Below, piece by piece: positions 53,495-63,034 of a DNA stretch of 64,000 nt. A program made the translations under genes and the position numbers. The notes beneath the pieces are model-generated. The model searched no databases and was not told the origin of the DNA. It was given only the letters and a program-made list of their open reading frames with translations. Location: positions 62,001 through 126,000 of the forward strand of contig NZ_JAIUKZ010000006.1 in assembly GCF_020165985.1 (NCBI RefSeq). Direction: 5' to 3'. Each line of letters opens with the position of its first letter. Positions within the stretch are counted from its first letter, which is position 1. The stretch comes from Bacillus sp. RAR_GA_16. Its GTDB lineage: Bacteria > Bacillota > Bacilli > Bacillales > Guptibacillaceae.

Positions 53495-54524
53495 TTATCC
53501 CTCCAATGGTACGCGAACTTCGACTAATGTGCCCTCATTTGCACGTGAAGAAACGCGTAGCTGTCCGCCGATTTCATCGCTACGTTCCTGCATCGAACCG
53601 AGCCCATATGCACCTTTTTTGTTTGTATTCATTTCAAATCCTTTTCCATTATCTTTGATATGTAATAAAAATTGGTTGTTCTTAAGCTTTACCGTAATGC
53701 GAATCTCAGTAGCTTCAGCATGGCGAAGCGCGTTACCGAGACTTTCTTGAACAATCCGAAATAGATTTTCCTCTATGCCACTAGGAAGTTCAGGTAATTC
53801 ATCAAGAGAAAGCGTAAAGGTGACACCTGATTTTTTCTCTAATTCATCCACAAGCTTGGTAATTCCTTCACAAAGTGAGTCATCTGATAAGTGGAATCGG
53901 TCGAAGGTGAAGAAGAAGCGCTCTCATTTCAACTTGTGCTTTACTTGCAAGGTCTGCTACATCGAGCATTTGGGACTTTGCGGTTTCACTGTCTCGATTG
54001 AACATTTTTATAGAGGCTGATGCCATCATATTTAGGGCAAAGAGCTGTTGGCTAACAGCGTCGTGTAAATCACGAGCGAGACGCTGTCGTTCCTCAATAA
54101 TAGCTGCTCCTCTCGCTTTATCAGCCAAATCCGCCTTTTGATTGGCCAGGTTTTGTAAAGATGTGACCTGCTTCTGTAGCTTATCTGCCAGTTCGTTTAA
54201 TTCATCGCTAATTCGTCCAATTTCATCATCTTCTGTAATCGTCATTTTCTCAGTGAATTTGCCTCTAGATAAAGCAATGATTTGGGTGGATATATCTTCA
54301 AGACGGTTTCGAATGGAAAGGGTATCTTTGTAGCTGAAATAGCTCCCTAATACGACCACAAGGATCATAACGAAAAAGGGTGAAACTAAGCTAAACCAGA
54401 AAGGTACAAATCCCGGATGAAGAAACAAGCCAATCTGAATAACGAGGAAATAAAGAATTCCTGTAAATAGCGCTGTAAAAAGGATCGATTTTAATAATTT
54501 CCAGCGTAAAGTGGTTTTGTTCAC
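53495..54524 (-). pseudogene. liaS: LiaS-type sensor kinase, split by a one-base insertion
   Basis: Two frames together encode one kinase. Part 1 (54524-53880) has two membrane helices, a HAMP segment and the phospho-acceptor region EERQRLARDLHDAVSQQLFA. It then shifts out of frame after MRALLLHLRPI. In the next frame the expected continuation HLSDDSLCEGITKLVDELEKK begins at once and runs through the ATPase motifs NALRHAE, DNGKGFEM and GLGSMQERS to 53495. Removing one of the two G at 53893-53894 (+ strand) restores a protein of about 343 residues. Real mutation or read error cannot be told apart here. Confidence 0.88.
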
Positions 54525-54541
54525 CGTGGATGCACCTTCCT

Positions 54542-55261
54542 CTAAATTCGATCAACTCGTAAATCAAGTACGGAAAAGTCTAGATAAAAGACGATGCGCT
54601 GAAGAGCATCGTTGAAATCGTCTGTTTCATAGGTGATAGCGTGACCTCTTCCAACCGTATCTTGATTGTGTTTATCAATTGTGGCAGATAATACGTGTGC
54701 GCTCCCATCGATTCGAAATGGGAGATCCTCTGGAAGAATGACATTGATGTCACCCACAAATCCAGAAAGGTTAATCACCACCTCTTTCTCTGGAATAAGA
54801 GTTGTAGAGAAATCAAAATCATAATCGCACACAAAGCTCCAGTCATGCATTGAGCGAACTTCCCAATTCGGTTTATTGTAGGAATGATCTCGTACAAGGC
54901 CAAAGCCCTGACTTTTGCGGAACTGCCCAAGTATTTTTATTCCCATTAAAATAAAAATAAGCGGCCAAAGTTTCCAAATGCTCCATAGACCAAATTCGAT
55001 TACATGAAACCGATCAAGTACGAGAAGTAGCCCGATGGTGAAAAGAAGGGTGCCAGTTGTCCATTTTTTTCGCCTTACAGAAGGCATAAAAGCTTCCAAA
55101 AGATATTTCGCTCCGAGTAAAAGCAACAAGAAAGGATAAAAGAAGACAATCGCTTCCGTCATTTCCATGGAAATAATGCCGAGATTTATAAGAAGAAGAA
55201 AAATTCCCAAACCAACAAAAAATGCTGCTACCAGGAATCGTCCTGTTTGTGTTCGTTTCAT
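54542..55261 (-). CDS. liaF: LiaF-type membrane protein
   Basis: 239-residue protein: four hydrophobic helices in the N-terminal half (about residues 10-105) and a soluble C-terminal domain with the LiaF (DUF2154) end GDINVILPEDLPFRIDGS. LiaF holds the kinase LiaS inactive without stress. The frame is open further upstream, but GGGGAG stands five bases before ATG 55261. First gene of the liaFSR unit. Upstream, 55262-55637 contains a short CCCTTTTAAGGG palindrome near 55366 but no clear gene. Confidence 0.87.
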   Translation of the reverse strand: MKRTQTGRFLVAAFFVGLGIFLLLINLGIISMEMTEAIVFFYPFLLLLLGAKYLLEAFMPSVRRKKWTTGTLLFTIGLLLVLDRFHVIEFGLWSIWKLWPLIFILMGIKILGQFRKSQGFGLVRDHSYNKPNWEVRSMHDWSFVCDYDFDFSTTLIPEKEVVINLSGFVGDINVILPEDLPFRIDGSAHVLSATIDKHNQDTVGRGHAITYETDDFNDALQRIVFYLDFSVLDLRVDRI

Positions 55262-55637
55262 GTGATCTCCCCAGTTCCTTCTGTCTCCTATGGTGACATA
55301 TTTGACAGCTGTTTGTTTATTTCCTGCTCGTACCATAAATTAGTCTAAGATGAAAAGAGTCCCTTTTAAGGGAATCATGAGCTAGACTGGTCTCATTTGA
55401 TACTAGTTTCTATCTTGAAACACTGTTACGATGTTGGCAACCTTCATCTAATATTAGTGTAAATGAAGATAAGTGAATTGGGGAGTTTCTTGCGATTGAA
55501 GTTTACTCCGCCTTAAGACTGAAATTTCATGTTAAAATGGAAGCGATTAGTGGAAAGTAGAGAACAAGAGAAGGATGAAGCGCTTTTAACTCGAATAGAG
55601 TAAGAAGAGTAAGGTTTCTAATGAGAGAGGGAATAAA

Positions 55638-55967
55638 ATGAAACAAAAACGCATGTTTAAACTGGCCGTTGCAGGATGTGTACTTGGCATTATCGCAGCT
55701 GTGCTCTCAAGGTTTAATGTGATACCTCTAATTCAAGTCAAAGATATTTCATTTTTAACTGCTTTTATTTTTCCCGCATTTGCCGTACTCGGCTGTTATT
55801 TTGTGAAGACAAGACCGATTATTGGAGGGTTCAGTTTGCTTGTTTCAGCAGCAGGCGGAATCATATTTTTGTCGATTTTTTATATTATACCAGCTGCTTT
55901 TCTCGTTACATCTGGATTTTTGAGCATTTTACTAAAAGAAGAACCGCAATTGGTTGCAAACAAATAA
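55638..55967 (+). CDS. small hypothetical membrane protein
   Basis: 109-residue protein with about four hydrophobic segments (8-30, 36-55, 60-82 and 84-100). Not recognised. RBS GAGAGAGGG precedes the ATG. Divergent from liaFSR, so it might respond to the same stress; this is inference from position only. It ends in a terminator shared with the hydrolase gene. Confidence 0.65.
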   Translation: MKQKRMFKLAVAGCVLGIIAAVLSRFNVIPLIQVKDISFLTAFIFPAFAVLGCYFVKTRPIIGGFSLLVSAAGGIIFLSIFYIIPAAFLVTSGFLSILLKEEPQLVANK

Positions 55968-55994
55968 CGGTCCCTCAGCTGGACCGTTATTTGG
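55963..55994. terminator. bidirectional terminator
   Basis: ATAACGGTCC pairs with GGACCGTTAT over a 7-base loop. Confidence 0.8.
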
Positions 55995-56817
55995 TATGAA
56001 GGAAGTCTCGAATAGCATTTGCCGTTTCGATTGGTCTCTCTTCTGGTATTAAATGACCGGTATGGGAGAAAACAAGCAGATCTGCATCAGGCAGGTCTTT
56101 TTTCATGCGCTCTCCGACACGAAGGGGAACGAGGCGATCATCGCTTCCCCAGATAAGTAGAATAGGGAAATTAATTTTATTAAGCGTCTTTGTAGCCAAA
56201 TCTTCCTCACGATCTCGAATGAGGCGACAAAGCGCCAGAAAAAAGCCTTTTTCATTAAAGCTAGCTGTATAGCCATCAATCACTTGTTGCGTCAAAAGTT
56301 TCCGATCATAAACAAGGTGTTCGAAATTTTTTCGTAAATTAATCGCGCTCATTGATAAGTTAAGGCAGTATGGAAAAAAAGGGAGATACGAACAAATTCT
56401 CAAACCTAATGAAGAGGACTTAATATAACTCGAGCTACATAAGAGAATGAGCTTCTCAATTCTTTCTGGATGTTGAATGCACGTCCGTAAGGCGATTTGG
56501 CCACCCATCGAATGACCGACTAGGATAGCTTTTTCAACCTGCATTTTTTCAAGCAGCCGATTTGTAAGGGCGGCATATTCATGTAGGGAATAATGAATAT
56601 CACAGTTTTTTTCACTTTCGCCAAACCCAGGCAAATCAAAACTTAACAGACTGTAATGATCATGAAGGAGAGGGAAAAGCTTACGAAAGCTATAAGAAGA
56701 TGAAAGAAAACCATGAATAAAGACGAGCGTCTTCACGCGTGGGTTTGGATGTTTGTAATACTCATAAGACAATGTCACTTTGTCGATTTCCACTTTTTCT
56801 TTCTTCGTTTTAAACAA
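55987..56817 (-). CDS. alpha/beta hydrolase
   Basis: 276-residue alpha/beta hydrolase. The nucleophile elbow GHSMGG (near residue 102), oxyanion-hole HGFLSS (near 36), GSDDRLVP with the acid Asp and SHTGHLIPEE with the catalytic His are all present. Substrate is not predictable. Start is TTG 56817, preceded by GAGGAG. Confidence 0.87.
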   Translation of the reverse strand: MFKTKKEKVEIDKVTLSYEYYKHPNPRVKTLVFIHGFLSSSYSFRKLFPLLHDHYSLLSFDLPGFGESEKNCDIHYSLHEYAALTNRLLEKMQVEKAILVGHSMGGQIALRTCIQHPERIEKLILLCSSSYIKSSSLGLRICSYLPFFPYCLNLSMSAINLRKNFEHLVYDRKLLTQQVIDGYTASFNEKGFFLALCRLIRDREEDLATKTLNKINFPILLIWGSDDRLVPLRVGERMKKDLPDADLLVFSHTGHLIPEERPIETANAIRDFLHTK

Positions 56818-56912
56818 ACTCTTCAGCTCCTCTCCTGCAATCGTTATTTAAAGTTTGGCTTACTTACACGAAGTTTATCCTGTTTGAAAGAGGAGAGAAG
56901 AACGTGTTGAAG

Positions 56913-56945
56913 ACAAAAAAAGAGACGAGGCGCTGGCCTCGTCTT
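56913..56945 (-). terminator. terminator of the second NSS transporter gene
   Basis: AGACGAGG pairs with CCTCGTCT over a 6-base loop; on the - strand a T run follows. Confidence 0.83.
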
Positions 56946-57021
56946 TCAAAAGGGGGAATATAGATAGCTTACTACTTCTGTTATTCCCAGGTGAGATGAA
57001 AAATATACGTCTATTTTAAAA

Positions 57022-58362
57022 TTAATAAGAAAGTAGGGAAGTAATAAGCACGATTGCAATGGCTGCTGGGACAAAATAACGAATGAGACCATACCAGATT
57101 GGGAAAATTACGCGTCCTATGTTGGAAGACATCATGACTTCATCAGCCAGGATCGCTCGCTTCATTTTTCGTGACACAAAGACGGAAATGAGGAGAGCGC
57201 CAATCGGCATTAATAAGTTACTTGCCAGAAAGTCCATCATATCAAAGATGCCCCTACCGAATACGGAAACATCTGCAAGAACGCCAAATGACAGGGCAGA
57301 AGGAATTCCGAGTAGAAACACACATAAGCCTGCGATCCAAGAAACTTGCTTACGCTTACCTTCACCGCGCGTCACTGTTGATACGATTATTTCCATTAAG
57401 GAAAATGCAGACGTTAACGTTGCAAATAGTAAAAGCGCTAGGAAAACAGTGAAGAATAGGCCGCCAAATGCCATTTGATTAAACACAGCAGGAAGAACGG
57501 TGAAAATGAGTCCAGGTCCTTCTGTCGGCTCAAAGCCAAAGGCAAAGACAGCAGGGAAGATTGCAAGACCAGCTAGAAACGAAATAAGCACATTTAAGCT
57601 AACGACTGAAACAACTGAACCGGTGAGGTCCGCTTTTTTATCTAAATAAGAGCTGTACGTCACCATCAATGAAATTCCGACACTGAGCGCAAAGAACGAT
57701 TGACCAAGAGCATCTAACACACCTTCAGCTGATAGCATTGAAAAGTCAGGCTGTAGGAAGAAGGCAACACCTTCCATCGCGCCATCAAGGGAAAGCGACC
57801 GAACAACAAGCACAAGAAAAAGAATAAAAAGTGCGGGCATCATATAGCGACTTGCTGTTTCAATCCCTTTTTTAATTCCGAACTGCACAATCGCTACAGT
57901 AATGGCTAAGAAAAGCGCCTGTGTTAGAAGGGCTGTCGAAGGACTACCGATTATGTCGCCAAATAGCTGTTCATAACGGCTATTTGGAAGGCCAGTAAGT
58001 GATCCAGACAAGCTTCTGGCTAAGTACGTAATGACCCATCCTCCAATAACGCTATAGAAGGAAAGAATGATAAAGGAAGCGATCACACCAAGGTAGCCGA
58101 GCCATTTCCACTGATCTTTTCCTGAAATGGTTTTATAGGAAGAAACCGCATTTTGTTGAGAGTGTCGACCGACAACAAATTCAGCTAGTAACATAGGAGC
58201 GCCAACTAAAACGGTGAAAAGAAGAAAAACGAGGAAAAACGCAGCCCCACCGTTTGTACCTGCCATATATGGAAATTTCCACAGTGCACCAAGCCCGATA
58301 GCTGACCCAGCTGAAGCCAGAATAAACCCGAATCTTGACGACCATTGATCATTTGATTTCAT
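57022..58362 (-). CDS. NSS-family Na+-dependent transporter (second)
   Basis: 446-residue SNF-family transporter with about 11 helices. The helix-1 signature is GSAIGLGALWKFPYMAG, where the usual N of LGNIW is replaced by A. GQSFFALSVGISLMVTYSSYL near residue 240 is the helix-6 region. No MetS-like small subunit is adjacent, unlike the NSS transporter at 11.5 kb. Probably amino acid uptake. Confidence 0.88.
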   Translation of the reverse strand: MKSNDQWSSRFGFILASAGSAIGLGALWKFPYMAGTNGGAAFFLVFLLFTVLVGAPMLLAEFVVGRHSQQNAVSSYKTISGKDQWKWLGYLGVIASFIILSFYSVIGGWVITYLARSLSGSLTGLPNSRYEQLFGDIIGSPSTALLTQALFLAITVAIVQFGIKKGIETASRYMMPALFILFLVLVVRSLSLDGAMEGVAFFLQPDFSMLSAEGVLDALGQSFFALSVGISLMVTYSSYLDKKADLTGSVVSVVSLNVLISFLAGLAIFPAVFAFGFEPTEGPGLIFTVLPAVFNQMAFGGLFFTVFLALLLFATLTSAFSLMEIIVSTVTRGEGKRKQVSWIAGLCVFLLGIPSALSFGVLADVSVFGRGIFDMMDFLASNLLMPIGALLISVFVSRKMKRAILADEVMMSSNIGRVIFPIWYGLIRYFVPAAIAIVLITSLLSY

Positions 58363-58611
58363 CTTGTCACCTCATACAATATAGTAAGTCCAATTGAATG
58401 GCATTTTATCACTATAGCGAGCGGAAAGAATTCAGTCAATATCAAATATTCATGTATTTATTTACCACATGCTAGAAGCGTTGGTACTACTGAAGTGTCG
58501 AGTTATAACTCTCTTCGTTTTATTTTGAAAATAAATGCTTTATAATGATTTCATGTCTTGCTATTCCTTCAATAGAAGGGTAGAATTCTTAGAAAAGGCC
58601 AGTATGATGTT

Positions 58612-58640
58612 TTGTCTAGATTCGACATCTATGTTATACT
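58612..58640 (+). promoter_or_regulatory. promoter of yugI
   Basis: TTGTCT (58612-58617), 17-base spacer, extended -10 TGTTATACT (ends 58640). The leader is short. The rest of the 58.36-58.67 kb gap holds no gene. Confidence 0.68.
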
Positions 58641-58674
58641 AGTTAAGTTGAAAAAATTTGTTAGGAGTGTTTTC

Positions 58675-59091
58675 ATGGCAGAGCAATATAACGTCGGTGA
58701 TATCGTAGAAGGGAAGGTAACTGGAATTAAGCCTTTTGGCGCATTCGTTGCAATTGACGACCAAAAGCAAGGTCTAGTTCACATCTCTGAAATTTCTCAC
58801 GGGTACGTAAAAAATATCGAAGATCAACTTACTGTAGGAGACGAAGTTAAGGTCAAAATCCTTAACATTGAAGAAGGTTCCGGTAAAATCTCTCTTTCAA
58901 TCCGTGCTACTCAGCCAAAACCTGAGCGTCCGGAAAGAAAGCCTCGCCCAGCAGCACCAAGCGGCGGAAACAAGAAACCACAACAAACTTCTTCTCCACA
59001 AGGCTTCAACACGCTTGAAGATAAGCTTAAAGACTGGTTGAAAGAGTCTAACGACCGTCAAGCTCAATTGAACAAGCGTCTTAAGAAGTAA
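58675..59091 (+). CDS. yugI: YugI, general stress protein 13 (S1 domain)
   Basis: 138-residue RNA-binding protein. An S1 domain fills residues 5-75 (VGDIVEGKVTGIKPFGAFVA). A Pro/Lys/Arg-rich linker follows, then a short helical tail ending in basic residues. The orthologue is general stress protein 13, linked to ribosomes. The open frame starts at 58612, inside the promoter; AGGAG before ATG 58675 fixes the start. Confidence 0.92.
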   Translation: MAEQYNVGDIVEGKVTGIKPFGAFVAIDDQKQGLVHISEISHGYVKNIEDQLTVGDEVKVKILNIEEGSGKISLSIRATQPKPERPERKPRPAAPSGGNKKPQQTSSPQGFNTLEDKLKDWLKESNDRQAQLNKRLKK

Positions 59092-59100
59092 TGAATGAAA

Positions 59101-59131
59101 GAAGGCAGCCACAAAGGCTGCCTTCTTTTTT
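59101..59131 (+). terminator. yugI terminator
   Basis: GAAGGCAGCC pairs with GGCTGCCTTC over ACAAA, followed by T. Confidence 0.9.
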
Positions 59132-59183
59132 CATTTAGAAGAAATTTAGTACTCAGTCAAATCTAGCGCTTGCTTCGTTATAG

Positions 59184-59414
59184 CTATGTCGTTGCGCGAT
59201 CAGGATCATGTGAAAGCTCTTCTGTCGGCTTGAAAAGTAATGTTAGGCAATATAGTCCACTTAACCCGACAAGGCCATAAACGATTCGAGCAAGTGCCGC
59301 ATTTTGCCCTCCGAAAATAGCCGCTACTAGGTCAAATTGGAAAAATCCAATGAGTCCCCAATTGATCGCTCCAATGATAACTAATGCAAGTGCGACTCGT
59401 TGTAGTGTGCTCAA
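59184..59414 (-). CDS. yuzA: YuzA family membrane protein (DUF378)
   Basis: 76-residue protein of the DUF378 family: two membrane helices (about 8-28 and 40-61) with the signature GAINWGLIGFF between. The C-terminal tail is polar. Function is unknown. Position between yugI and yugJ is conserved with B. subtilis. Confidence 0.88.
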   Translation of the reverse strand: MSTLQRVALALVIIGAINWGLIGFFQFDLVAAIFGGQNAALARIVYGLVGLSGLYCLTLLFKPTEELSHDPDRATT

Positions 59415-59581
59415 AAGAAACCCTCCTTTTATTAGAAAACATAATGATTCATTAATAAGATGACATAAATTCCATCACAATATACATCGAATCACCACAT
59501 CCTTCCTTTAAGCAGATTGCTTTATTTTTAATAAGGGATGAGGCATAATAAACCTGATTTGAAATAAAGGAGGACATACCA

Positions 59582-60745
59582 TTGAATAATTTTACTTACC
59601 AAAATCCAACAAAATTGATCTTCGGTAAAGGGCAGCTTGAAGCGCTTAAAACAGAAGTTCCACAATACGGAAAAAAAGTCCTCGTTGTTTATGGCGGAGG
59701 AAGCATCAAGAAAAATGGTGTTTACGATAGCGTAATGAACACATTAAACGAAATCGGTGCTGAAGTATTTGAACTTAGCGGCGTTGAACCAAACCCACGC
59801 CTCACCACTGTTCATAAAGGTGTCGATATTTGTAAAGAAAACGATATTGATTTCATTCTAGCTGTAGGTGGCGGTAGTGTCATTGACTGCACAAAAGCGA
59901 TTTCTGCTGGAGCTAAATACGATGGAGACGTTTGGGACTTTGTAACGAAGAAAGCAGCGCCTGAAGCAGCTCTTCCATTCGGTACAGTTTTAACGCTCGC
60001 TGCAACTGGTTCAGAAATGAACGCTGGTTCTGTAATCACGAACTGGGATACACAAGAAAAATACGGCTGGGGACATCCACTTGTCTTCCCAACATTCTCT
60101 ATTCTAGACCCAGAGAACACGTACACAGTGCCAAAAAACCATACAGTTTATGGCATGGTAGATATGATGTCTCACGTACTGGAGCAATACCTACATCCTG
60201 AATCAAATACAGAGCTTCAAGAAAACATGCAGTTCTCTGTACTTGAAACAGTGATCAATACTGCTCCAAAATTGATTGAAGATATGCAGAACTACGACCA
60301 CCGTGCAACCATCATGTTGAGTGGTACAGTAGCGCTAAACCAATCACTACAGATGGGTGTTCGCGGTGACTGGGCTTCTCATAACATTGAGCACGCGGTA
60401 TCAGCTGTGTATGATATTCCACACGCTGGTGGTTTGGCGATTCTCTTCCCGAACTTGATGAAACACAACCTTGACGTGGACGTTGATAAGTTCAAGCGTC
60501 TTGCTGTCAAAGTCTTTGGCGTCAGCGAAAAAGGTAAGTCAGATCGCGATATCGCGCTTGAAGGAATCGACAAGCTAAGCGCGTTCTGGAGCAGCCTTGG
60601 TGCACCAAACCGTCTTGCTGATTACGACATTGACGATAGCCAGCTTGATTTGATTGCTGACCGTGCGATGGCTAATGGCCCGTTCGGTAATTTCAAATCC
60701 CTTGAGCGCGACGACGTGATGGCGATTTTGAAAGCTTCTCTATAA
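59582..60745 (+). CDS. yugJ: YugJ, iron-containing alcohol dehydrogenase
   Basis: 387-residue group III alcohol dehydrogenase (butanol dehydrogenase type). The nucleotide motif [13 protein letters not shown] is near residue 98. Metal ligands are expected in [14 protein letters not shown] (near 198) and [20 protein letters not shown] (near 268-283). It reduces aldehydes with NAD(P)H or the reverse. Start is TTG 59582 after AAGGAGG. Confidence 0.92.
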   Translation: MNNFTYQNPTKLIFGKGQLEALKTEVPQYGKKVLVVYGGGSIKKNGVYDSVMNTLNEIGAEVFELSGVEPNPRLTTVHKGVDICKENDIDFILAVGGGSVIDCTKAISAGAKYDGDVWDFVTKKAAPEAALPFGTVLTLAATGSEMNAGSVITNWDTQEKYGWGHPLVFPTFSILDPENTYTVPKNHTVYGMVDMMSHVLEQYLHPESNTELQENMQFSVLETVINTAPKLIEDMQNYDHRATIMLSGTVALNQSLQMGVRGDWASHNIEHAVSAVYDIPHAGGLAILFPNLMKHNLDVDVDKFKRLAVKVFGVSEKGKSDRDIALEGIDKLSAFWSSLGAPNRLADYDIDDSQLDLIADRAMANGPFGNFKSLERDDVMAILKASL

Positions 60746-60758
60746 GTAGAAATGATGA

Positions 60759-60789
60759 GGACCGTTCCGATTGGAGCGGTTCTTTTTTT
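60759..60789 (+). terminator. yugJ terminator
   Basis: ACCGTTCC pairs with GGAGCGGT over a 4-base loop, followed by seven T. Confidence 0.85.
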
Positions 60790-60808
60790 ATGGTGTTTAA
60801 CTTTGTGT

Positions 60809-60950
60809 GATTTTTGACCCATTTACGCTGTGTTCGGCAGCCCTGGTTAGAGCAAATGAATTTGCTCACCAGGGCTGCCGAACACAGCGACCTTTAAGCT
60901 TCGCTTAAAGGCGATTGAAACTCTGGTTTCAATCGAATGTGTCAAAAATC
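60809..60950. repeat. 142-nt cloverleaf-forming element
   Basis: Closing stem: 60809-60823 with 60936-60950 (10 bp, one mismatch, 4 bp). Inside are three stems: 60826-60847 with 60868-60889 (perfect 22 bp, topped by an 8-bp GAGCAAAT/ATTTGCTC stem), 60891-60899 with 60903-60911 (perfect 9 bp, loop TTC), and 60912-60921 with 60926-60935 (perfect 10 bp). Nearly every base is paired, giving a four-way junction. A fragment recurs at 8401-8424, so it belongs to a dispersed repeat. It occupies the yugJ-pgi gap. No coding frame. Confidence 0.85.
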
Positions 60951-61132
60951 GAGTGTAATCCCTTGTTGCCCCAAGAGAAATAAAGTTCAAGTTCTAAAGA
61001 GCTTTTAGTAATCATAAAAAGAAATCTTCTTAGGTAATCGCTTACATGGATCGGCGTTCTTGATTTCGATTAGGTCTTGGGCTAAAGTAAAATGTGGGTA
61101 CTGAACAAATAATGATATTGGAGGCTAACGAT

Positions 61133-62494
61133 ATGACTTCAAAGGTAAGTTTTGATTATTCAAAAGCATTGTCGTTTGTTGGCGAACATGAAGTAACATA
61201 CATGGCGGATGCAGTGAAGGCTGCACACGAAGCGCTACATAATGGAACAGGAGCTGGGAACGATTTTCTTGGCTGGCTGACGCTTCCGCATGATTATGAT
61301 AAAGAAGAATTCTCACGCATTCAGAAATCAGCTGAGAAAATTAAATCTGATTCTGATGTACTTCTTGTAGTTGGAATCGGTGGTTCTTATTTAGGCGCTC
61401 GTGCAGCGATCGAAATGTTAAACCATTCTTTCTATAACGTGCTAACAAAAGAAGAGCGCAAAACACCACAAGTTTTCTTCGTAGGAAACAACATTAGCTC
61501 CACTTACGTAAAGGACCTCTTCAGCGTACTTGAAGGAAAAGACGTTTCCGTTAACGTGATTTCTAAGTCAGGTACAACAACAGAGCCTGCGATCGCATTC
61601 CGTATTTTCCGTAAATTCCTAGAAGAGAAATACGGCGTAGAAGAAGCGCGTCGTCGCATCTATGCTACGACTGACAAGTCAAAAGGTGCACTTAAAACAC
61701 TTGCTGACGAAGAAGGATACGAAAGCTTCGTGATTCCTGATGATGTTGGTGGACGTTATTCTGTTCTTACAGCTGTTGGACTTCTTCCAATCGCAGCAAG
61801 CGGAATCTCAATCGAAGAAATGATGAAAGGTGCTCAGGACGCGCAAGATGACCTGAATACATCGGACATCGTTTCAAACGAAGCTTATCAGTATGCAGCG
61901 GTTCGTAATGCTCTTTACAACAAAGGAAAGAACATCGAACTTCTTGTGAACTATGAGCCATCTCTACACTATTTCTCTGAGTGGTGGAAGCAGCTCTTTG
62001 GCGAAAGTGAAGGAAAAGACAACAAAGGTCTTTATCCTGCATCAGTCGACTTCTCAACTGATCTTCACTCAATGGGACAATACGTTCAAGAAGGGCGCCG
62101 CAGCATGTTCGAAACAGTATTGAACGTGGAGAAAGCGCGTCATGAGATCACAATCGAAGAAGACGACAAGAACCTTGATAAGTTGAACTACCTTGCTGGT
62201 GAAACAATGGACTTTGTTAACCAGAAAGCATTTGAAGGTACAATGCTTGCTCATACAGATGGTGACGTTCCGAACTTAATCGTGAACATCCCAGAAATGA
62301 CGCCTTACCACTTCGGTTACCTTGCTTACTTCTTTGAAAAAGCATGTGCGGTTTCGGGTTACCTACTTGGCGTGAATCCATTCGATCAGCCAGGAGTGGA
62401 AGCATACAAAACAAACATGTTTGCGCTTCTTGGTAAACCAGGATTCGAAAAAGAAAAAGCAGAGCTTGAGGATCGCCTTAAGACAAACGAATAG
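61133..62494 (+). CDS. pgi: Pgi, glucose-6-phosphate isomerase
   Basis: 453-residue glycolytic enzyme interconverting glucose 6-phosphate and fructose 6-phosphate. Substrate-phosphate motif [14 protein letters not shown] is near residue 145, [12 protein letters not shown] near 80, and the C-terminal [14 protein letters not shown] carries the catalytic Lys. The open frame begins at 61094, but TTGGAGG lies before ATG 61133. Codon use looks highly expressed. Confidence 0.96.
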   Translation: MTSKVSFDYSKALSFVGEHEVTYMADAVKAAHEALHNGTGAGNDFLGWLTLPHDYDKEEFSRIQKSAEKIKSDSDVLLVVGIGGSYLGARAAIEMLNHSFYNVLTKEERKTPQVFFVGNNISSTYVKDLFSVLEGKDVSVNVISKSGTTTEPAIAFRIFRKFLEEKYGVEEARRRIYATTDKSKGALKTLADEEGYESFVIPDDVGGRYSVLTAVGLLPIAASGISIEEMMKGAQDAQDDLNTSDIVSNEAYQYAAVRNALYNKGKNIELLVNYEPSLHYFSEWWKQLFGESEGKDNKGLYPASVDFSTDLHSMGQYVQEGRRSMFETVLNVEKARHEITIEEDDKNLDKLNYLAGETMDFVNQKAFEGTMLAHTDGDVPNLIVNIPEMTPYHFGYLAYFFEKACAVSGYLLGVNPFDQPGVEAYKTNMFALLGKPGFEKEKAELEDRLKTNE

Positions 62495-62502
62495 AACGAA
62501 TT

Positions 62503-62532
62503 AAAGAGAGCGCAGCGGCGCTCTCTTTTTTT
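62503..62532 (+). terminator. pgi terminator
   Basis: AGAGAGCGC pairs with GCGCTCTCT over a 4-base loop, followed by T. Confidence 0.88.
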
Positions 62533-62623
62533 TATCTAGAGCGCCTACCAGCTCTTTTTTATCATGAATTTCCTTTGTTTGGACACGATAAGCGTAGACT
62601 ATGTAAACAGGGAGGAAGTACAC

Positions 62624-63034
62624 ATGATTCCAATGAATTCTGCGCTCGAAGGGAAAACGATTGAACTTAGCATTATGGAGGACAAGCTTCGTCAACTAGG
62701 CTATAGCTACGGAGGCGGATGGGAATATGATCACGGCTATTTTGACTATAAAATTGATGATGAAGACGGCTATCTTTTTCTACGAGTGCCGATAAAAGCC
62801 GTGAAAAAAGAGCTTGATGCGGATGGCGCCATTGTCGAAATAGGCCAGCCGTTCATGCTCTCTCATATGTACCAGGCAGGAGTCGATCCTGAAGGGAATA
62901 TAGGCAATATCTCCGCATCGTTTAACCAGTTTCAGGAACCAACCGATAAAGATGCTGAAATTGATGAAAAGTGGTTGAAATACGGAGAGCGTTACGTGAA
63001 AGAGTTTGACGCAGCACTCTCGTCTTACGTGTGA
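62624..63034 (+). CDS. yugN: YugN-like protein
   Basis: 136-residue soluble protein of the YugN-like family, conserved next to yugO in Bacilli and of unknown function. Family-like segments are GYSYGGGWEYDHGYFDYKID and YLFLRVPIKAVKKELD. GGGAGG precedes ATG 62624; the frame is open 20 codons earlier without an RBS. Its last 10 bases overlap the end of convergent yugO. Confidence 0.82.
   Translation: MIPMNSALEGKTIELSIMEDKLRQLGYSYGGGWEYDHGYFDYKIDDEDGYLFLRVPIKAVKKELDADGAIVEIGQPFMLSHMYQAGVDPEGNIGNISASFNQFQEPTDKDAEIDEKWLKYGERYVKEFDAALSSYV

Noticed and set aside
53495-54524. Two separate genes, a HAMP/histidine-kinase fragment and a stand-alone ATPase fragment.
   Set aside because: The second fragment has no RBS and the protein text continues exactly across a one-base shift; one split kinase gene is the better reading.
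55262-55637. LiaR-binding box upstream of liaF.
   Set aside because: TTAGTCTAAG and a CTAGACTGGTCTCAT stretch loosely resemble known boxes but miss too many positions to call.
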